A DNA stretch of 64,000 nt from Eledone cirrhosa (GCA_964016885.1 OZ024743.1:186328755-186392754), one strand, 5' to 3'; positions 13,831 through 29,021 are shown, numbered from the stretch's first letter. A program made the numbers and translations. Notes: generated by a model from the letters alone, not told the origin.

Positions 13831-13859
13831 ATAGTATAACAGGAATAATTGATGGTAGT

Positions 13860-14060
13860 GTTTCACTGCTAAGTCAGCTCTAACTACTATATCTATAACA
13901 TAGTATAACAGTAATAATTGATGGTAGTGTTTCACTCCTAGGTCAGCTCTGACTACTATATCTATAACATATTATAACAGTAATAACTGTTGGTAGTGTT
14001 TCACTTCTAAGTCAGCTGTAACTACTATATCTATAACATAGTATAACAGTAATAATTGAT
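13860..14060 (+). repeat. Isolated GCTAAG / CATATT / CTTCTAAG cassette
   Basis: A single GCTAAG unit, a CATATTATAAC unit and a CTTCTAAG-GCTGTAAC unit sit here between the two B copies. This is the cassette that marks the ends of runs in the first 8 kb, so it links the A and B domains. It is the last GCTAAG cassette of that type I found. Confidence 0.65.
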
Positions 14061-14192
14061 GGTAGTGTTTCACTCCTAATCAGCTCTGAATACTATATCT
14101 ATAACATAGTATAACAGTAATAATTGATGGTAGTGTTACACTCCTAGGTCAGCTCTAACTACTATATCTATAACATAGTATAACAGTAATAA

Positions 14193-17100
14193 TTAATGGT
14201 AGTGTTTCATTCCTAAGTCAGCTCTGACTACTATATCTATAACATAGTATAACAGTAATAATTGATGGTAGTGTTTCACTCCTAGATCAGCACTAACTAC
14301 TATATCTATAACATAGTATAACAGTAATAATTGATGGTAGTGTTTCACTCCTAAGTCACCTCTATCTACTATATATATAACATAGTATAACAGAAATAAT
14401 TGATGGAAGTGTTTCACTCCTAAGTCAGCTCTAACTACTATATCTATAACACAGTATAACAGTAAGAATTGATGGTAGTATTTCACTCCTAAGTCAGCTC
14501 TAACTACTATATCTATAACATAGTATAACAGTAATAATTGATGGTAGTGTTTCACTCCTAGGTCAGCTCTAACTACTATATCTATAACATAGTATAACAG
14601 TAATAATTGATGGTAGTGTTTTATTCCTAAGTCAGCTCTAACTACTATATCTATAACATAGTTTAACAGTAATAATTGATGGTAGTGTTTTACTACTAAG
14701 TCAGCTCTAACTACTTTATCTATAACATAGTATAACAGTAATAATTAAATTTAGTGTTTCACTCCTAAATCAGCTCTGACTACTATATCTATAACATAGT
14801 ATAACAGTATTAATTGATGGTAGTGTTTCACTTCTAGCTCAGCTCTGACTACTATATCTATAACATAGTATAACAGTAATAATTGATGGTAGTGTTTCAC
14901 TCCTAGGTCTGCTCTAACTACTATATCTATAACATAGTATAACAGTAATAATTGATGGTAGTGTTTCACTCCTAAGTCAGCTCTAACTACTATATCTATA
15001 ACACAGTATAACAGCAATAATTGATGGTAGTGTTTCACTCTTAGGCCAGCTCTAACTACGATATCTATAACATAGTATAACAGGAATAATTGATGGTAGT
15101 TTTTCCCTCCTGAGACAGCTCTAACTTCTATATCTATAACATAGTATAACAGTAATAACTGATGGTAGTGTTACACTCCTAAGTCAGCTCTGACTACTAT
15201 ATCTATAACATAGTATAACAGTAATAATTAATGGTAGTGTTTCACTCCTAGGTCAGCTCTGACTACTATATCTATAACATAGTATAACAGTAATAATTAA
15301 TGGTCGTGTTTCACTCCTAAGTCAGCTCTGACTACTATATCTATAACATAGTATAACAGTAATAATTAATGGTAGTGTTTCACTCCTAAGTCAGCTCTAA
15401 CTACTATATCTATAACATAGTATAACAGTAATAATTAATGGTAGTGTATCACTCCTAAGTCAGCTCTGACTACTATATCTATAACATAGTATAATAGTAA
15501 TAATTGATGGTAGTGTTTCACTCCTAGATCAGCACTAACTAGTATATCTATAACATAGTATAACAGTAATAATTGATGGTAGTGTTTCACTCCTAGGTCT
15601 GCTCTAACTACTATATCTATAACATAGTATAACAGTAATAATTGATGGTAGTGGTTCACTCCTAGGTCAGCTCTGACTACTATATCTATAACACAGTATA
15701 ACAGTGATAATTGATGGTAGTGTTTCACTCCAGGTCAGCTCTGATTACTATATCTATAACATAGTTTAACAGTAATAATTGATGGTAGTGTTTCACTCCT
15801 AGGTCTGCTCTAACTACTATATCTATAACATATTATAACAGTAATAACTGTTGGTAGTGTTTCACTTCTAAGTCAGCTGTAACTACTATATCTATAACAT
15901 AGTATAACATGAATAATTGATGGAAATGTTTCACTCCTAAGTCAGCTCTAACTACTATATCTATAACGTAGTAAAAAAGTAATAATTGATGGTAGTGTTT
16001 CACTCCTAGTTCTGCTCTAACTACTATATCTATAACATATTATAACAGATGGTAGTGTTTCACTTCTAAGTCAGCTGTAACTACTATATCTATAACATAG
16101 TATAACAGGAATAATTGATGGTAGTCTTTCACCCCTAAGTCAGCTCTAACTACTATATCTATAACATAGTATAACAGTAATAATTGATGGTAGTGTTTCA
16201 CTCCTAGGTCAGCTCTAACTACTATATCTATAACATAGTATAACAGTAATAACTGTTGGTAGTGTTACACTCATAAGTCAGCTCTGACTACTATATCTAT
16301 AACATAGTATAACAGTAATAATTAATGGTAGCGTTTCACTCCAAAGTCAGCTCTAACTGCTATATCTATAACATAGTATAACAGTAATAATTGATGGTAG
16401 TGTTTCACTTCTAGATCAGCACTAACTACTATATCTATAACATAGTATAACAGTAATAACTGATGGTAGTGTTTCACTCCTAAGTCAGCTCTAACTACTA
16501 TATCTATAACATAGTATAACAGTAATAATTGATGGTAGTGTTTCCCTCCTAGGTCTGCTCTAACTACTATATCTATAACATAGCATAACAGTAATAATTG
16601 ATGGTAGTGTTTCACTCCTAGGTCAGCTCTAACTACTATATCTATAACATAGTATAACAGTAATAATTGATGGTAGTGTTTCCCTCCTAGGTCTGCTCTA
16701 ACTACTATATCTATAACATAGTATAACAGTAATAATTGATGGTAGTGTTTCAATCCTAGGTCAGATCTAACTACTATATCTATAACATAGTATAACAGTA
16801 ATAATTGATGGTAGTGTTTCACTCCTAAGTCAGCTCTAACAACAATATCTATAACATAGTATAACAGATGGTAGTGTTTCACTTCTAAGTCAGCTTTAAA
16901 TACTATATCTATAACATAGTATAACAGTAATAATTGATGGTAGTGTTTCACTCCTAAGTCAGCACTAACTACTATATCTATAACAGAGTATAACAGTAAT
17001 AATTAATGGTAGTGTTTCACTCCTAAGTCAGCACTAACTACTATATCTCTAACATAGTATAACAGTAATAATTGATGGTAGTGTTTCACTCCTAGGTCAG

Positions 17101-19050
17101 CTCTGACTACTATATCTATAACACAGTATAACAGTAATAACTGATGGTAGTGTTTCACTTCTAAGTCAGCTGTAACTACTATATCTATAACATAGGATAA
17201 CAGGAATAATTGATGGTAGTGTTTCACTCCTGAGTCAGCTCTAACTACTATATCTATAACATAGTATAACAGTAATAATTGATGGTAGTGTTTCACTCCT
17301 AGGTCAGCTCTAACTACTATATCTATAACATAGTATAACAGTAATAACTGATGGTAGTGTTACACTCATAAGTCAACTCTGACTACTATATCTATAACAT
17401 AGTATAACAGTAATAATTAATGGTAGCGTTTCACTCCTTAGTCAGCTCTGACTACTATATCTATAACATAGTATAACAGTAATAATTGATGGTAGTGTTT
17501 CACTCCTAGATCAGCACTAACTACTATATCTATAACATAGTATAAAAGTAATAATTTATAGACGTGTTTCACTCCTAGGTCAGCTCTAACTACTATATCT
17601 ATAACATAGTATAACAGTAATAATTGATGGTAGTGTTTCACTCCTACGTCAGCTCTAACTACTATATCAATAACATAGTATAACAGTAATAATTAATGGT
17701 AGTGTTTCCCTCCTAGGTCTGCTCTAACTACTATATCTATAACATTGTATAACAGTAATAATTGATGGTAGTGTTTCACTACTAAGTCAGCTCTAACTAC
17801 TATATCTATAACATGGTATAACAGTAATAATTGATGGTAGTGTTTCACTCCTAGGTCAGCTCTGACTACTATATCTATAACACAGTATAACAGTAATAAT
17901 TGATGGTAGTGTTTCACTCCTAGGTCAGCTCTAACTACTATATCTATAACATAGTATAACAGTAATAATTGATGGTAGTGTTTCACTCCTAGGTCTGCTC
18001 TAACTACTATATCTATAACATATTATAACAGTAATAACTGTTGGTAGTGTTTCACTTCTAAGTCAGCTGTAACTACTATATCTATAACATAGTATAACAG
18101 TAATAATTGATGGTAGTGTTTCACTCCTAAGTCAGCTCTGACTAGTATATCTATAACATAGTATAACAGGAATAATTGATGGTAGTGTTTCACTCCTGAG
18201 TCAGCTCTAACTACAATATCTATAACATAGTATAACAGTAATAATTGATGGAAATGTTTCACTCCTAAGTCAGCTCTAACTACTATATCTATAACATAGT
18301 ATAACAGTAATAACTGATGGTAGTGTTACACTCAAAAGTCAGCTCTGACTACTATATCTATAACATAGTATAACAGTAATAATTGATGGTAGTGTTTCAC
18401 TCCTAAGTCAGCTCTGACCACTATATCTATAACATAGTATAACAGTAATAATTGATGGTAGTGCTTCAATCCTAGGTCAGATCTAACTACTATATCTATA
18501 ACATAGTATAACAGTAATAATTGATGGTAGTGTTTCACTCCTAAGTCAGCTCTGACCACTATATCTATAACATAGTATAACAGTAATAATTGATGGTAGT
18601 GTTTCAATCCTATGTCAGATCTAACTATTATATCTATAACATAGTATAACAGTAACAATTGATGGTAGTGTTTCACTCCTAAGTCAGCTCTAACTACTAT
18701 ATCTATAACATAGTATAACAGTAATAATTGATGGTAGTGTTTCACTCCTAAGTCAGCTCTGACTACTATATCTATAACATAGTATAACAGTAATAATTGA
18801 TGGTAGTGTTTCACTCCTAGGTCAGCTCTAACTACTATATCTATAACATAGTATAACAGTAATAATTGATGGTAGTGCTTCACTCCTAGGTCAGCTCTGA
18901 CTACTATATCTATAACACAGTATAACAGTAATAATTGATGGTAGATTTTCACTCCTAAGTCAGCTCTAACTACTATATCTATAACATATTATAACAGTAA
19001 TAACTGATGGTAGTGTTTCACTTCTAAGTCAGCTCTAACTACTATATCTA
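14193..19050 (+). repeat. Higher-order repeat B, copy 2 (shorter)
   Basis: This copy has the same order of variants as 8140-13830 but is about 829 bp (12 units) shorter. Its marker unit is at 14744. The landmark pairs run in parallel to the CATATTATAAC unit near 18.98 kb (13.76 kb in copy 1). After that the two copies part: copy 1 goes into a GCTAAG unit and copy 2 into CTGAG and CTAGG units. Confidence 0.85.
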
Positions 19051-19830
19051 TAACATAGTATACCAGGAATAATTGATGGTAGTGTTTCACTCCTGAGTCA
19101 GCTCTAACTACTATATCTATAACATAGTATAACAGTAATAATTGATGGTAGTGTTTCACTCCTAGGTCAGCTCTAACTACTATATCTATAACATAGTATA
19201 ACAGTAATAATTGATGGTAGTGTTTCACTCCTAAGTCAGCTCTGACTACTATATCTATAACATAGTATAACAGTAATAACTGATGGTAGTGTTTCACTCC
19301 TAGGTCAGCTCTAACTACTATATCTATAACATAGTATAACAGTAATAACTGATGGTAGTGTTTCACTCCTAGGTCAGCTCTAACTACTATATCTATAAAA
19401 TAGTATAACAGTAATAACTGATGGTAGTGTTACACTCATAAGTCAGCTCTGACTACTATATCTATAACATAGTATAACAGTAATAATTGATGGTAGTATT
19501 TCACTCCTAGGTCAGCTCTGACTACTATATCTATAACATAGTATAACAGTAATAATTAATGGTAGTGTTTCACTCCTAAGTCAGCTCTGACTACTATATC
19601 TATAACATAGTATAACAGTAATAATTGATGGTAGTGTTTCACTCCTAGGTCAGCTCTAACTACTATATCTATAACTTAGTATAACAGTAATTATTGATGG
19701 TAGTGTTTTACTCCTAAGTCAGCTCTAACTACTATATCTATAACATAGTTTAACAGTAATAATTGATGGAAGTGTTTTACTACTAAGTCAGCACTAACTA
19801 CTTTATCTATAACATAGTATAACAGTAATA

Positions 19831-21969
19831 ATTAAATTTAGTGTTTCACTCCTAAATCAGCTCTGACTACTATATCTATAACATAGTATAACAGTAATAA
19901 TTGATGGAAGTGTTTCACTCCTAGGTCAGCTCTAACTACTATATCTATAACATAGTATAACAGTAATAATTGATGGTAGTGTTTCACTCCTAGGTCAGCT
20001 CTAACTACTATATCTATAACATAGTATAACAGTAATAACTGATGGTAGTGTTACACTCATAAGTCAGCTCTGACTACTATATCTATAACATAGTATAACA
20101 GTAATAATTGATGGTAGTGTTTCACTCCTAAGTCAGCTCTGACCACTATATCTATAACATAGTATAACAGTAATAATTGATGGTAGTGTTTTAATCCTTG
20201 GTCAGATCTAACTACTATATCTATAACATAGTATAACAGTAATAATTGATGGTAGTGTTTCACTCCTAAGTCAGCTCTAACAACAATATCTATAACATAG
20301 TATAACAGTAATAATTGATGGTAGTGTTTCACTCCTAGGTCAGCTCTAACTACAATATCTATAACACAGTATAACAGTAATAATTGATGGTAGTGTTTCA
20401 CTCCTAGGTCAGCTCTGATTACTATATCTATAACATAGTTTAACAGTAATAATTGATAGTAGTGTTTCACATCTAGTTCTGCTCTAACTACTATATCTAT
20501 AACATAATATAACAGTAATAACTGATGGTAGTGTTTCACTTCTAAGTCAGCTGTAACTACTATATCTATAACATACGATAACAGGAATAATTGATGGTAG
20601 TGTTTCACTCCTGAGTCAGCTCTAACTACTATATCTATAACATAGTATAACAGTAATAATTGATGGTAGTGTTTCACTCCTAGGTCAGCTCTGACTACTA
20701 TATCTATAACACAGTATAACAGTAATAATTGATGGTAGATTTTCACTCCTAAGTCAGCTCTAACTACTATATCTATAACATATTATAACAGTAATAACTG
20801 ATGGTAGTGTTTCACTTCTAAGTCAGCTCTAACTACTATATCTATAACATAGTATAACAGTAATAACTGATGGTAGTGTTACACTAATAAGTCAGCTCTG
20901 ACTACTATATCTATAACATAGTATAACAGTAATAACTGATGGAAGTATTTCACTCCTAAGTCAGCTCTGACTACTATATCTATAACATAGTATAACAGTA
21001 ATAATTAATGGTAGCGTTTCACTCCTAAGTCAGCTCTGACTACTATATCTATAACATAGTATAACAGTAACAATTGATGGTAGTGTTTCACTCCTAGATC
21101 AGCACTAACTACTATATCTATAACATAGTATAACAGTAACAATTGATGGTAGTGTTTCACTCCTAAGTCACCTCTATCTACTATATCTATAACATAGTAT
21201 AACAGTAATAATTGATGGAAGTGTTTCACTCCTAAGTCAGCTCTAACTACTATATCTATAACATAGTATAACAGTAATAATTGATGGTAGTGTTTCACTC
21301 CTAAGTCAGCTCTGACTACTATATCTATGACATAGTATAACAGTAATAATTGATGGTAGTGTTTCACTCCTAGGTCAGCTCTGACTACTATATCTATAAC
21401 ATAGTATAACAGTAATAATTGATGGTAGTGTTTCACTCCTAAATCAGCTCTAACTACTATATCTATAACATAGTATAACAGTAATAATTGATGGTAGTGT
21501 TTCATTCCTAAGTCAGCTCTAACTACTATATCTATAACATAGTATAACAGTAATAATTGATGATAGTGTTTCACTCCTAAGTCAGCTCTAACTACTATAT
21601 CTATAAAATAGTATAACAGTAATAACTGATGGTAGTGTTACACTCATAAGTCAGCCCTGACTACTATATCTATAACATAGTATAACAGTAATAATTGATG
21701 GTAGTGTTTCACTCCTAAGTCAGCTCTGACTACTATATCTATAACATAGTATAACAGTAATAATTGATGGTAGTGTTTCACTCCTAGGTCAGCTCTAACT
21801 ACTATATCTATAACATAGTATAACAGTAATTATTGATGGTAGTGTTTTACTCCTAAGTCAGCTCTAACTACTATATATATAACATAGTTTAACAGTAATA
21901 ATTGATGGAAGTGTTTTACTACTAAGTCAGCCCTAACTACTTTATCTATAACATAGTATAACAGTAATA
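19831..21969 (+). repeat. Higher-order repeat C, copy 1 (2,139 bp = 31 units)
   Basis: Bounded by marker units at 19831 and 21970, this is exactly 31 x 69 bp. It opens with the marker, a GATGGAAGTG unit, two CCTAGG units and a unit with TTACACTCATAAG at 20050. The same series follows the next marker. Further landmarks shared with copy 2 are a GACCAC unit (20123 and 22331, offset one unit longer), a CCTTGG unit, a TAACAACAATATC unit and a CATCTAGTTCTG unit. Confidence 0.8.
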
Positions 21970-24900
21970 ATTAAATTTAGTGTTTCACTCCTAAATCAGC
22001 TCTGACTACTATATCTATAACATAGTATAACAGTAATAATTGATGGAAGTGTTTCACTCCTAGGTCAGCTCTAACTACTATATCTATAACATAGTATAAC
22101 AGTAATAATTGATGGTAGTGTTTCACTCCTAGGTCAGCTCTAACTACTATATCTATAACATAGTATAACAGTAATAACTGATGGTAGTGTTACACTCATA
22201 AGTCAGCTCTGACTACTATATCTATAACATAGTATAACAGTAATAATTAATGGTAATATTTCACTCCTAGGTCAGCTCTAACTACTATATCTATAACATA
22301 GTATAACAGTAATAATTAATAGTAGTGTTTCACTCCTAAGTCAGCTCTGACCACTATATCTATAACATAGTATAACAGTAATAATTGATGGTAGTGTTTC
22401 AATCCTTGGTCAGATCTAACTACTATATCTATAACATAGTATAACAGTAATAATTGATGGTAGTGTTTCACTCCTAAGTCAGCTCTAACAACAATATCTA
22501 TAACATAGTATAACAGTAATAATTGATGGTAGTGTTTCACTCCTAGGTCAGCTCTAACTACAATATCTATAACATAGTATAACAGTAATAATTGATGGTA
22601 GTGCTTCACACCTAGGTCAGCTCTGACTACTATATCTATAACACAGTATAACAGTAATAATTGATGGTAGTGTTTCACTCCTAGGTCAGCTCTGATTACT
22701 ATATCTATAACATAGTTTAACAGTAATAATTGATAGTAGTGTTTCACATCTAGTTCTGCTCTAACTACTAAATCTATAACATAATATAACAGTAATAACT
22801 GATGGTAGTGTTTCACTTCTAAGTCAGCTGTAACTACTATATCTATAACATACGATAACAGGAATAATTGATGGTAGTGTTTCACTCCTGAGTCAGCTCT
22901 AACTACTATATCTATAACATAGTATAACAGTAATAATTGATGGTAGTGTTACACTAATAAGTCAGCTCTGACTACTATATCTATAACATAGTATAACAGT
23001 AATAATTGATGGTAGTGTTTCACTCCTAATTCAATCTCTAACTACTATATCTATAACATAGCATAACAGTAATAATTGATGGTAGTGTTTCACTCCTAGG
23101 TCAGCTCTAACTACTATATCTATAAAATAGTATAACAGTAATAACTGATGGTAGTGTTACACTCATAAGTCAGCTCTGACTACTATATCTATAACATAGT
23201 ATAACAGTAATAATTAATGGTAGTGTTTCACTCCTAAGTCAGCTCTGACTACTATATCTATGACATAGTATAACAGTAATAATTGATGGTAGTGTTTCAC
23301 TCCTAGGTCAGCTCTAACTACTATATCTATAAAATAGTATAACAGTAATAATTGATGGTAGTGTTTCACTCCTAAATCAGCTCTAACTACTATATCTATA
23401 ACATAGTATAACAGTAATAATTGATGGTAGTGTTTCATTCCTAAGTCAGCTCTAACTACTATATCTATAACATAGTATAACAGTAATAATTGATGATAGT
23501 GTTTCACTCCTAAGTCAGCTCTAACTACTATATCTATAACATAGTATAACAGTAATAATTGATGGTAGTGTTTCACTCCTAAGTCAGCTCTGACCACTAT
23601 ATCTATAACATAGTATAACAGTAATAATTGATGGTAGTGTTTCAATCCTTGGTCAGATCTAACTACTATATCTATAACATAGTATAACAGTAATAATTGA
23701 TGGTAGTGTTTCACTCCTAAGTCAGCTCTAACTACTATATCTATAACATAGTATAACAGTAATAATTGATGATAGTGTTTCACTCCTAAGTCAGCTCTAA
23801 CTACTATATCTATAACATAGTATAACAGTAATAATTGATGGTAGTGTTTCATTCCTAAGTCAGCTCTAACTACTATATCTATAAAATAGTATAACAGTAA
23901 TAACTGATGGTAGTGTTTCACTCCTAAGTCATCTCTGACAACTATATCTATAACATAGTATAACAGTAATAATTAATGGTAGTGTTTCACTCCTAAGTCA
24001 GCTCTGACTACTATATCTATAACATAGTATAACAGTAATAATTGATGGTAGTGTTTCACTCCTAAGTCAGCTCTGACTACTATATCTATAACATAGTATA
24101 ACAGTAATAATTAATGGTAGTGTTTCAATCCTAGGTCAGCTCTAACTACAATATCTATAACATAGTATAACAGTAATAATTGATGGTAGTGTTTCACTCC
24201 TAAGCCAGCTCTAACTACTATATCTATAACATAGTATAACAGGAATAATTGATGGTAGTGTTTCACTCCTAAGTCAGCTCTAACTACAATATCTATAACA
24301 TAGTATAACAGTAATAATTAATGGTAGTGTTTCACTCATAAGTCAGCTCTGACTACTATATCTATAACATAGTATAACAGTAATAATTGATGGTAGTGTT
24401 TCACTCCTAGATCAGCACTAACTAGTAAATCTATAACATAGTATAACAGTAATAATTGATGGTAGTGTTTCACTCCTAAGTCAGCTCTAACTACAATATC
24501 TATGACATCGTATAAAAGTAATAATTGATGGAAGTGTTTCACTCCAAGGTCTGCTCTAACTACTATATCTATAACACAGTATAACAGTAATAATTGATGG
24601 AAGTGTTCCACTCCTAAGTCAGCTGTAACTACTATATCTATAACATAGTATAACAGTAAAAATTGATGGTAGTGTTTCACTCCTAGGTCAGTTCTGACTA
24701 CTATATCTATAACATAGTATAACAGTAATAATTGATGGTAGTGTTTCACTCCTAAGTCAGCTCTGACTACTATATCTATAACATAGTATAACAGGAATAA
24801 TTGATGGTAGTGTTTCACTCCTGACTCAGCTCTAACTACTATATCTATAACATAGTATAACAGTAATAACTGATGGTAGTGTTACACTCATAAGTCAGCT

Positions 24901-26109
24901 CTGACTACTATATCTATAACATAGTATAACAGTAATAATTAATGGTAGCGTTTCACTCCTAAGTCAGCTCTGACTACTATATCTATAACATAGTATAACA
25001 GTAATAATTGATGGTAGTGTTTCACTCCTAGATCAGCACTAACTACTATATCTATAACATAGTATAACAGTAATAATTGATGGAAGTGTTTCACTCCTAA
25101 GTCAGCTCTAACTACAATATCTATAACATAGTATAACAGTAATAATTGATGTTAGTTTTTCACTCCTAGGTCAGCTCTAACTACTATATCTATAACATAG
25201 TATAACAGTAATAATTGATGGTAGTGTTTCACTCCTAAGTCAGCTCTAACTACAATATCTATAACATAGTATAACAGTAATAATTGATGGTAGTGTTTCA
25301 CTCCTAGGTCTGCTCTAACTACTATATCTATAACATAGTATAACAGTAATAATTGATGGTAGTGTTTCACTCCTATGTCAGCTCTAACTACTATATCTAT
25401 AAAATAGTATAACAGTAATAATTGATGGTAGTGTTTCACTCCTAGGTCAGCTCTAACTACTATATCTATAACATAGTATAATAGTAATAATTGATGGTAG
25501 TGTTTCACTATTGGTCAGCTCTGACTACTATATCTATAACATAGTATAACAGTAATAATTGATGGTAGTGTTTCACTCCTAAGTCAGCTCTGACCACTAT
25601 ATCTACAACATAGTATGACAGTAATAATTAATGGTAGTGTTTCACTCCTAAGTCAGCTCTAACTACTCTATCTATAACATAGTATAACAGTAATAATTGA
25701 TGGTAGTGTTTCATTCCTAAGTCAGCTCTAACTACTATATCTATAACATAGTATAACAGTAATAATTGATGATAGTGTTTCACTCCTAAGTCAGCTCTGA
25801 CTACTATATCTATAACGTAGTATAACAGTAATAATTGATGGTAGTGTTTCACTCCTAGGTCAGCTCTAACTACTATATCTATAACATAGTATAACAGTAA
25901 TAATTGATGGTAGTGTTTCACTCCTAGGTCAGCTCTGACTACTATATCTATAACATAGTATAACAGTAATTATTGATGGTAGTGTTTTACCCCTAAGTCA
26001 GCTCTGACTACTATATCTATAACATAGTTTAACAGTAATAATTGATGGAAGTGTTTTACTACTAAGTCAGCACTAACTACTTTATCTATAACATGGTATA
26101 ACAGCAATA
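21970..26109 (+). repeat. Marker-bounded segment holding HOR C copy 2 and variable units
   Basis: The interval between markers is 4,140 bp, exactly 60 x 69. The first part (to about 22.9 kb) repeats HOR C copy 1. The second part has repeated pairs of a CATTCCTAAG unit followed by a GATGATAGTG unit (for example near 23.43-23.49 kb). The order is reversed near 23.77-23.84 kb. From about 25.3 kb it is the start of HOR D. Confidence 0.75.
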
Positions 26110-27400
26110 ATTAAATTTAGTGTTTCACTCCTAAATCAGCTCTGACTACTATATCTATAACATAGTATAATAGTAATAATTGATGGTAGTGTTTCACTAT
26201 TGGTCAGCTCTGACTACTATATCTATAACATAGTATAACAGTAATAATTGATGGTAGTGTTTCACTTCTAGGTCAGCTCTGACTACTATATCTATAACAT
26301 AGTATAACAGTAATAATTGATGGTAGTGTTTCACTTCTAGGTCAGCTCTGACTACTATATCTATAACATAGTATAACAGTAATAATTGATGGTAGTGTTT
26401 CACTCCTAGGTCTGCTGTAACTACTATATCTATAACATAGTATAACAGTAATAATTGATGTTAGTGTCTCACTCCTAAGTCAGCTCTAACTACTATATCT
26501 ATAACACAGTATAACAGTAATAATTGATTGTAGTATTTCACTCTTAGGTCAGCTCTAACTACTATATCTATAACATAGTATAACAGTAATAATTGATGGT
26601 ACTGTTTCACTCCTAAGTCAGCTCTAACTACCATATCTATAACATAGTATAACAGTAATAATTGATGGTAGTGTTTAACTCCTAAGTCAGCTCTGACTAC
26701 TATATCTATAACATAGTATAACAGTAATAATTGATGGTACTGTTTCACTCCTAAGTCAGCTCTAACTACTATATCTATAACATAGTTTAACAGTAATAAT
26801 TGATGGTAGTGTTTAACTCCTAAGTCAGCTCTGACTACTATATCTATAACATAGTATAACAGTAATAATTGATGGTAGTTTTTCACTCCTAAGTCAGCTC
26901 TAACTACTATATCTATAAAATAGTATAAAAGTAATAATTGATGGTAGTGTTTCACTCCTAGGTCAGCTCTGACTACTATATCTATAACATAGTATAACAG
27001 TAATAATCGATGGTAGTGTTTCACTCCTAGGTCAGCTCTGACTACTATATCTATAACATAGTATAACAGGAATAATTGATGGTTGTTTTTCCCTCCTGAG
27101 TCAGCTCTAACTACTATATCTATAACATAGTATAACAGTAATAACTGATGGTAGTGTTACACTCCTAAGTCAGCTCTGACTACTATATCTATAACATAGT
27201 ATAACAGTAATAATTAATGGTAGTGTTTCACTCCTAAGTCAGCTCTGACTACTATATCTATAACATAGTATAACAGTAATAATTAATGGTAGTGTTTCAC
27301 TCCTAAGTCAGCTCTGACTACTATATCTATAACATAGTATAACAGTAATAATTAATGTAAGTGTTTCACTCCTAAGTCAGCTCTAACTACTATATCTATA
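25299..27400 (+). repeat. Higher-order repeat D, copy 1
   Basis: From the CTAGGTCTG unit near 25299 to the AATGTAAGTG unit near 27354, variants recur at a constant offset of 3,723 bp (54 x 69 minus 3). The series contains the short CACTATTGG unit, the CTCTATC unit, the GATGATAGTG unit, an AACGTAG unit, the marker at 26110, a TTAGTGTCTC unit, GATGGTACTG units and a CTCCTGAG unit. The first differences I noticed are single bases, such as GGTTGTTTTTCC here and GGTAGTTTATCC in copy 2. Confidence 0.85.
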
Positions 27401-29020
27401 ACATAGTATAACAGTAATAATTGATGGTAGTGCTTCACTCCTAAGTCAGCTCTAACTACTATATCTATAACATAGTATAACAGTAATAATTGATGGTAGT
27501 GTTTCACTCCTAAGTCAGCTCTGACTACTATATCTATAACATAGCATAACAGTAATAATTGATGGTAGTGTTTCACTCATAAGTCAGCTCTAACTAGTAT
27601 ATCTATAACATAGTATAACAGTAATAATTGATGGAAGTGTTTCACTCCTAAGTCAGCTCTAACTACAATATCTATAACATAGTATAACAGTAATAATTGA
27701 TGTTAGTGTTTCACTCCTAGGTCAGCTCTAACTACTATATCTATAACATAGTATAACAGTAATAATTGATGGTAGTGTTTCACTCCTATGTCAGCTCTAA
27801 CTACTATATCCGTAACATAGTATAACAGTAATAAATGATGGTAGTGTTTCACTCCTAGGTCAGCTCTAACTACTATATCTATAACATAGTATAATAGTAA
27901 TAATTGATGGTAGTGTTTCACTATTGGTCACCTCTGACTACTATATCTATAACATAGTATAACAGTAATAATTGATGGTAGTGTTTCACTCCTAAGTCAG
28001 CTCTGACTACTATATCTATAACATAGTATAACAGTAATAATTAATGGTAGTGTTTCACTCCTAAGTCAGCTCTAACTACTATATCTATAACATAGTATAA
28101 CAGTAATAATTGATGGTAGTGTTTCATTCCTAAGTCAGCTCTAACTACTATATCTATAACATAGTATAACAGTAATAATTGATGATAGTGTTTCACTCCT
28201 AAGTCAGCTCTGACTACTATATCTATAACGTAGTATAACAGTAATAATTGACGGTAGTGTTTCACACCTAGGTCAGCTCTAACTACTATATCTATAACAT
28301 AGTATAAGAGTAATAATTGATGGTAGTGTTCCACTCCTAGGTCAGCTCTGACTACTATATCTATAACATAGTATAACAGTAATTATTGATGGTAGTGTTT
28401 TACTCCTAAGTCAGCTCTAACTACTATATCTATAACATAGTTTAACAGTAATAATTGATGGAAGTGTTTTACTACTAAGTCAGCACTAACTACTTTATCT
28501 ATAACATAGTATAACAGTAATAATTAAATTTAGTGTTTCACTCCTAAATCAGCTCTGACTACTAAATCTATAACATTGTATAACAGTAATAATTGATGGT
28601 AGTGTTTCACTTCTAGGTCAGCTCTGACTACTATATCTATAACATAGTATAACAGTAATAATTGATGGTAGTGTTTCACTTCTAGGTCAGCTCTGACTAC
28701 TATATCTATAACATAGTATAACAGTAATAATTGATGGTAGTGTTTCACTCCTAGGTCTGCTCTAACTACTATATCTATAACATAGTATAACAGTTATAAT
28801 TGATGTTAGTGTCTCACTCCTAAGTCAGCTCTAACTACTATATCTATAACACAGTATAACAGTAATAATTGATGGTAGTATTTCACTCTTAGGTCAGCTC
28901 TAACTACTATATCTATAACATAGTATAACAGTAATAATTGATGGTACTGTTTCACTTCTAAATCAGCTCTAACTACCATATCTATAACATAGTATAACAG
29001 TAATAATTGATGGTAGTGTT
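27400..29020 (+). repeat. Spacer portion of HOR D with a partial third copy
   Basis: Between the two long D copies lies a stretch that includes another marker unit at 28523. Around it, from about 27.9 to 28.9 kb, variants match copy 1 at an offset of 2,413 bp: the CACTATTGG unit near 27.92 kb, the GATGATAGTG unit, the AACGTAG unit, and the TTAGTGTCTC unit near 28.8 kb. It is thus an internal, shorter copy. It has private changes such as TTGACGGTAG and CACACCTAGG. Confidence 0.7.
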
Positions 29021-29021
29021 T

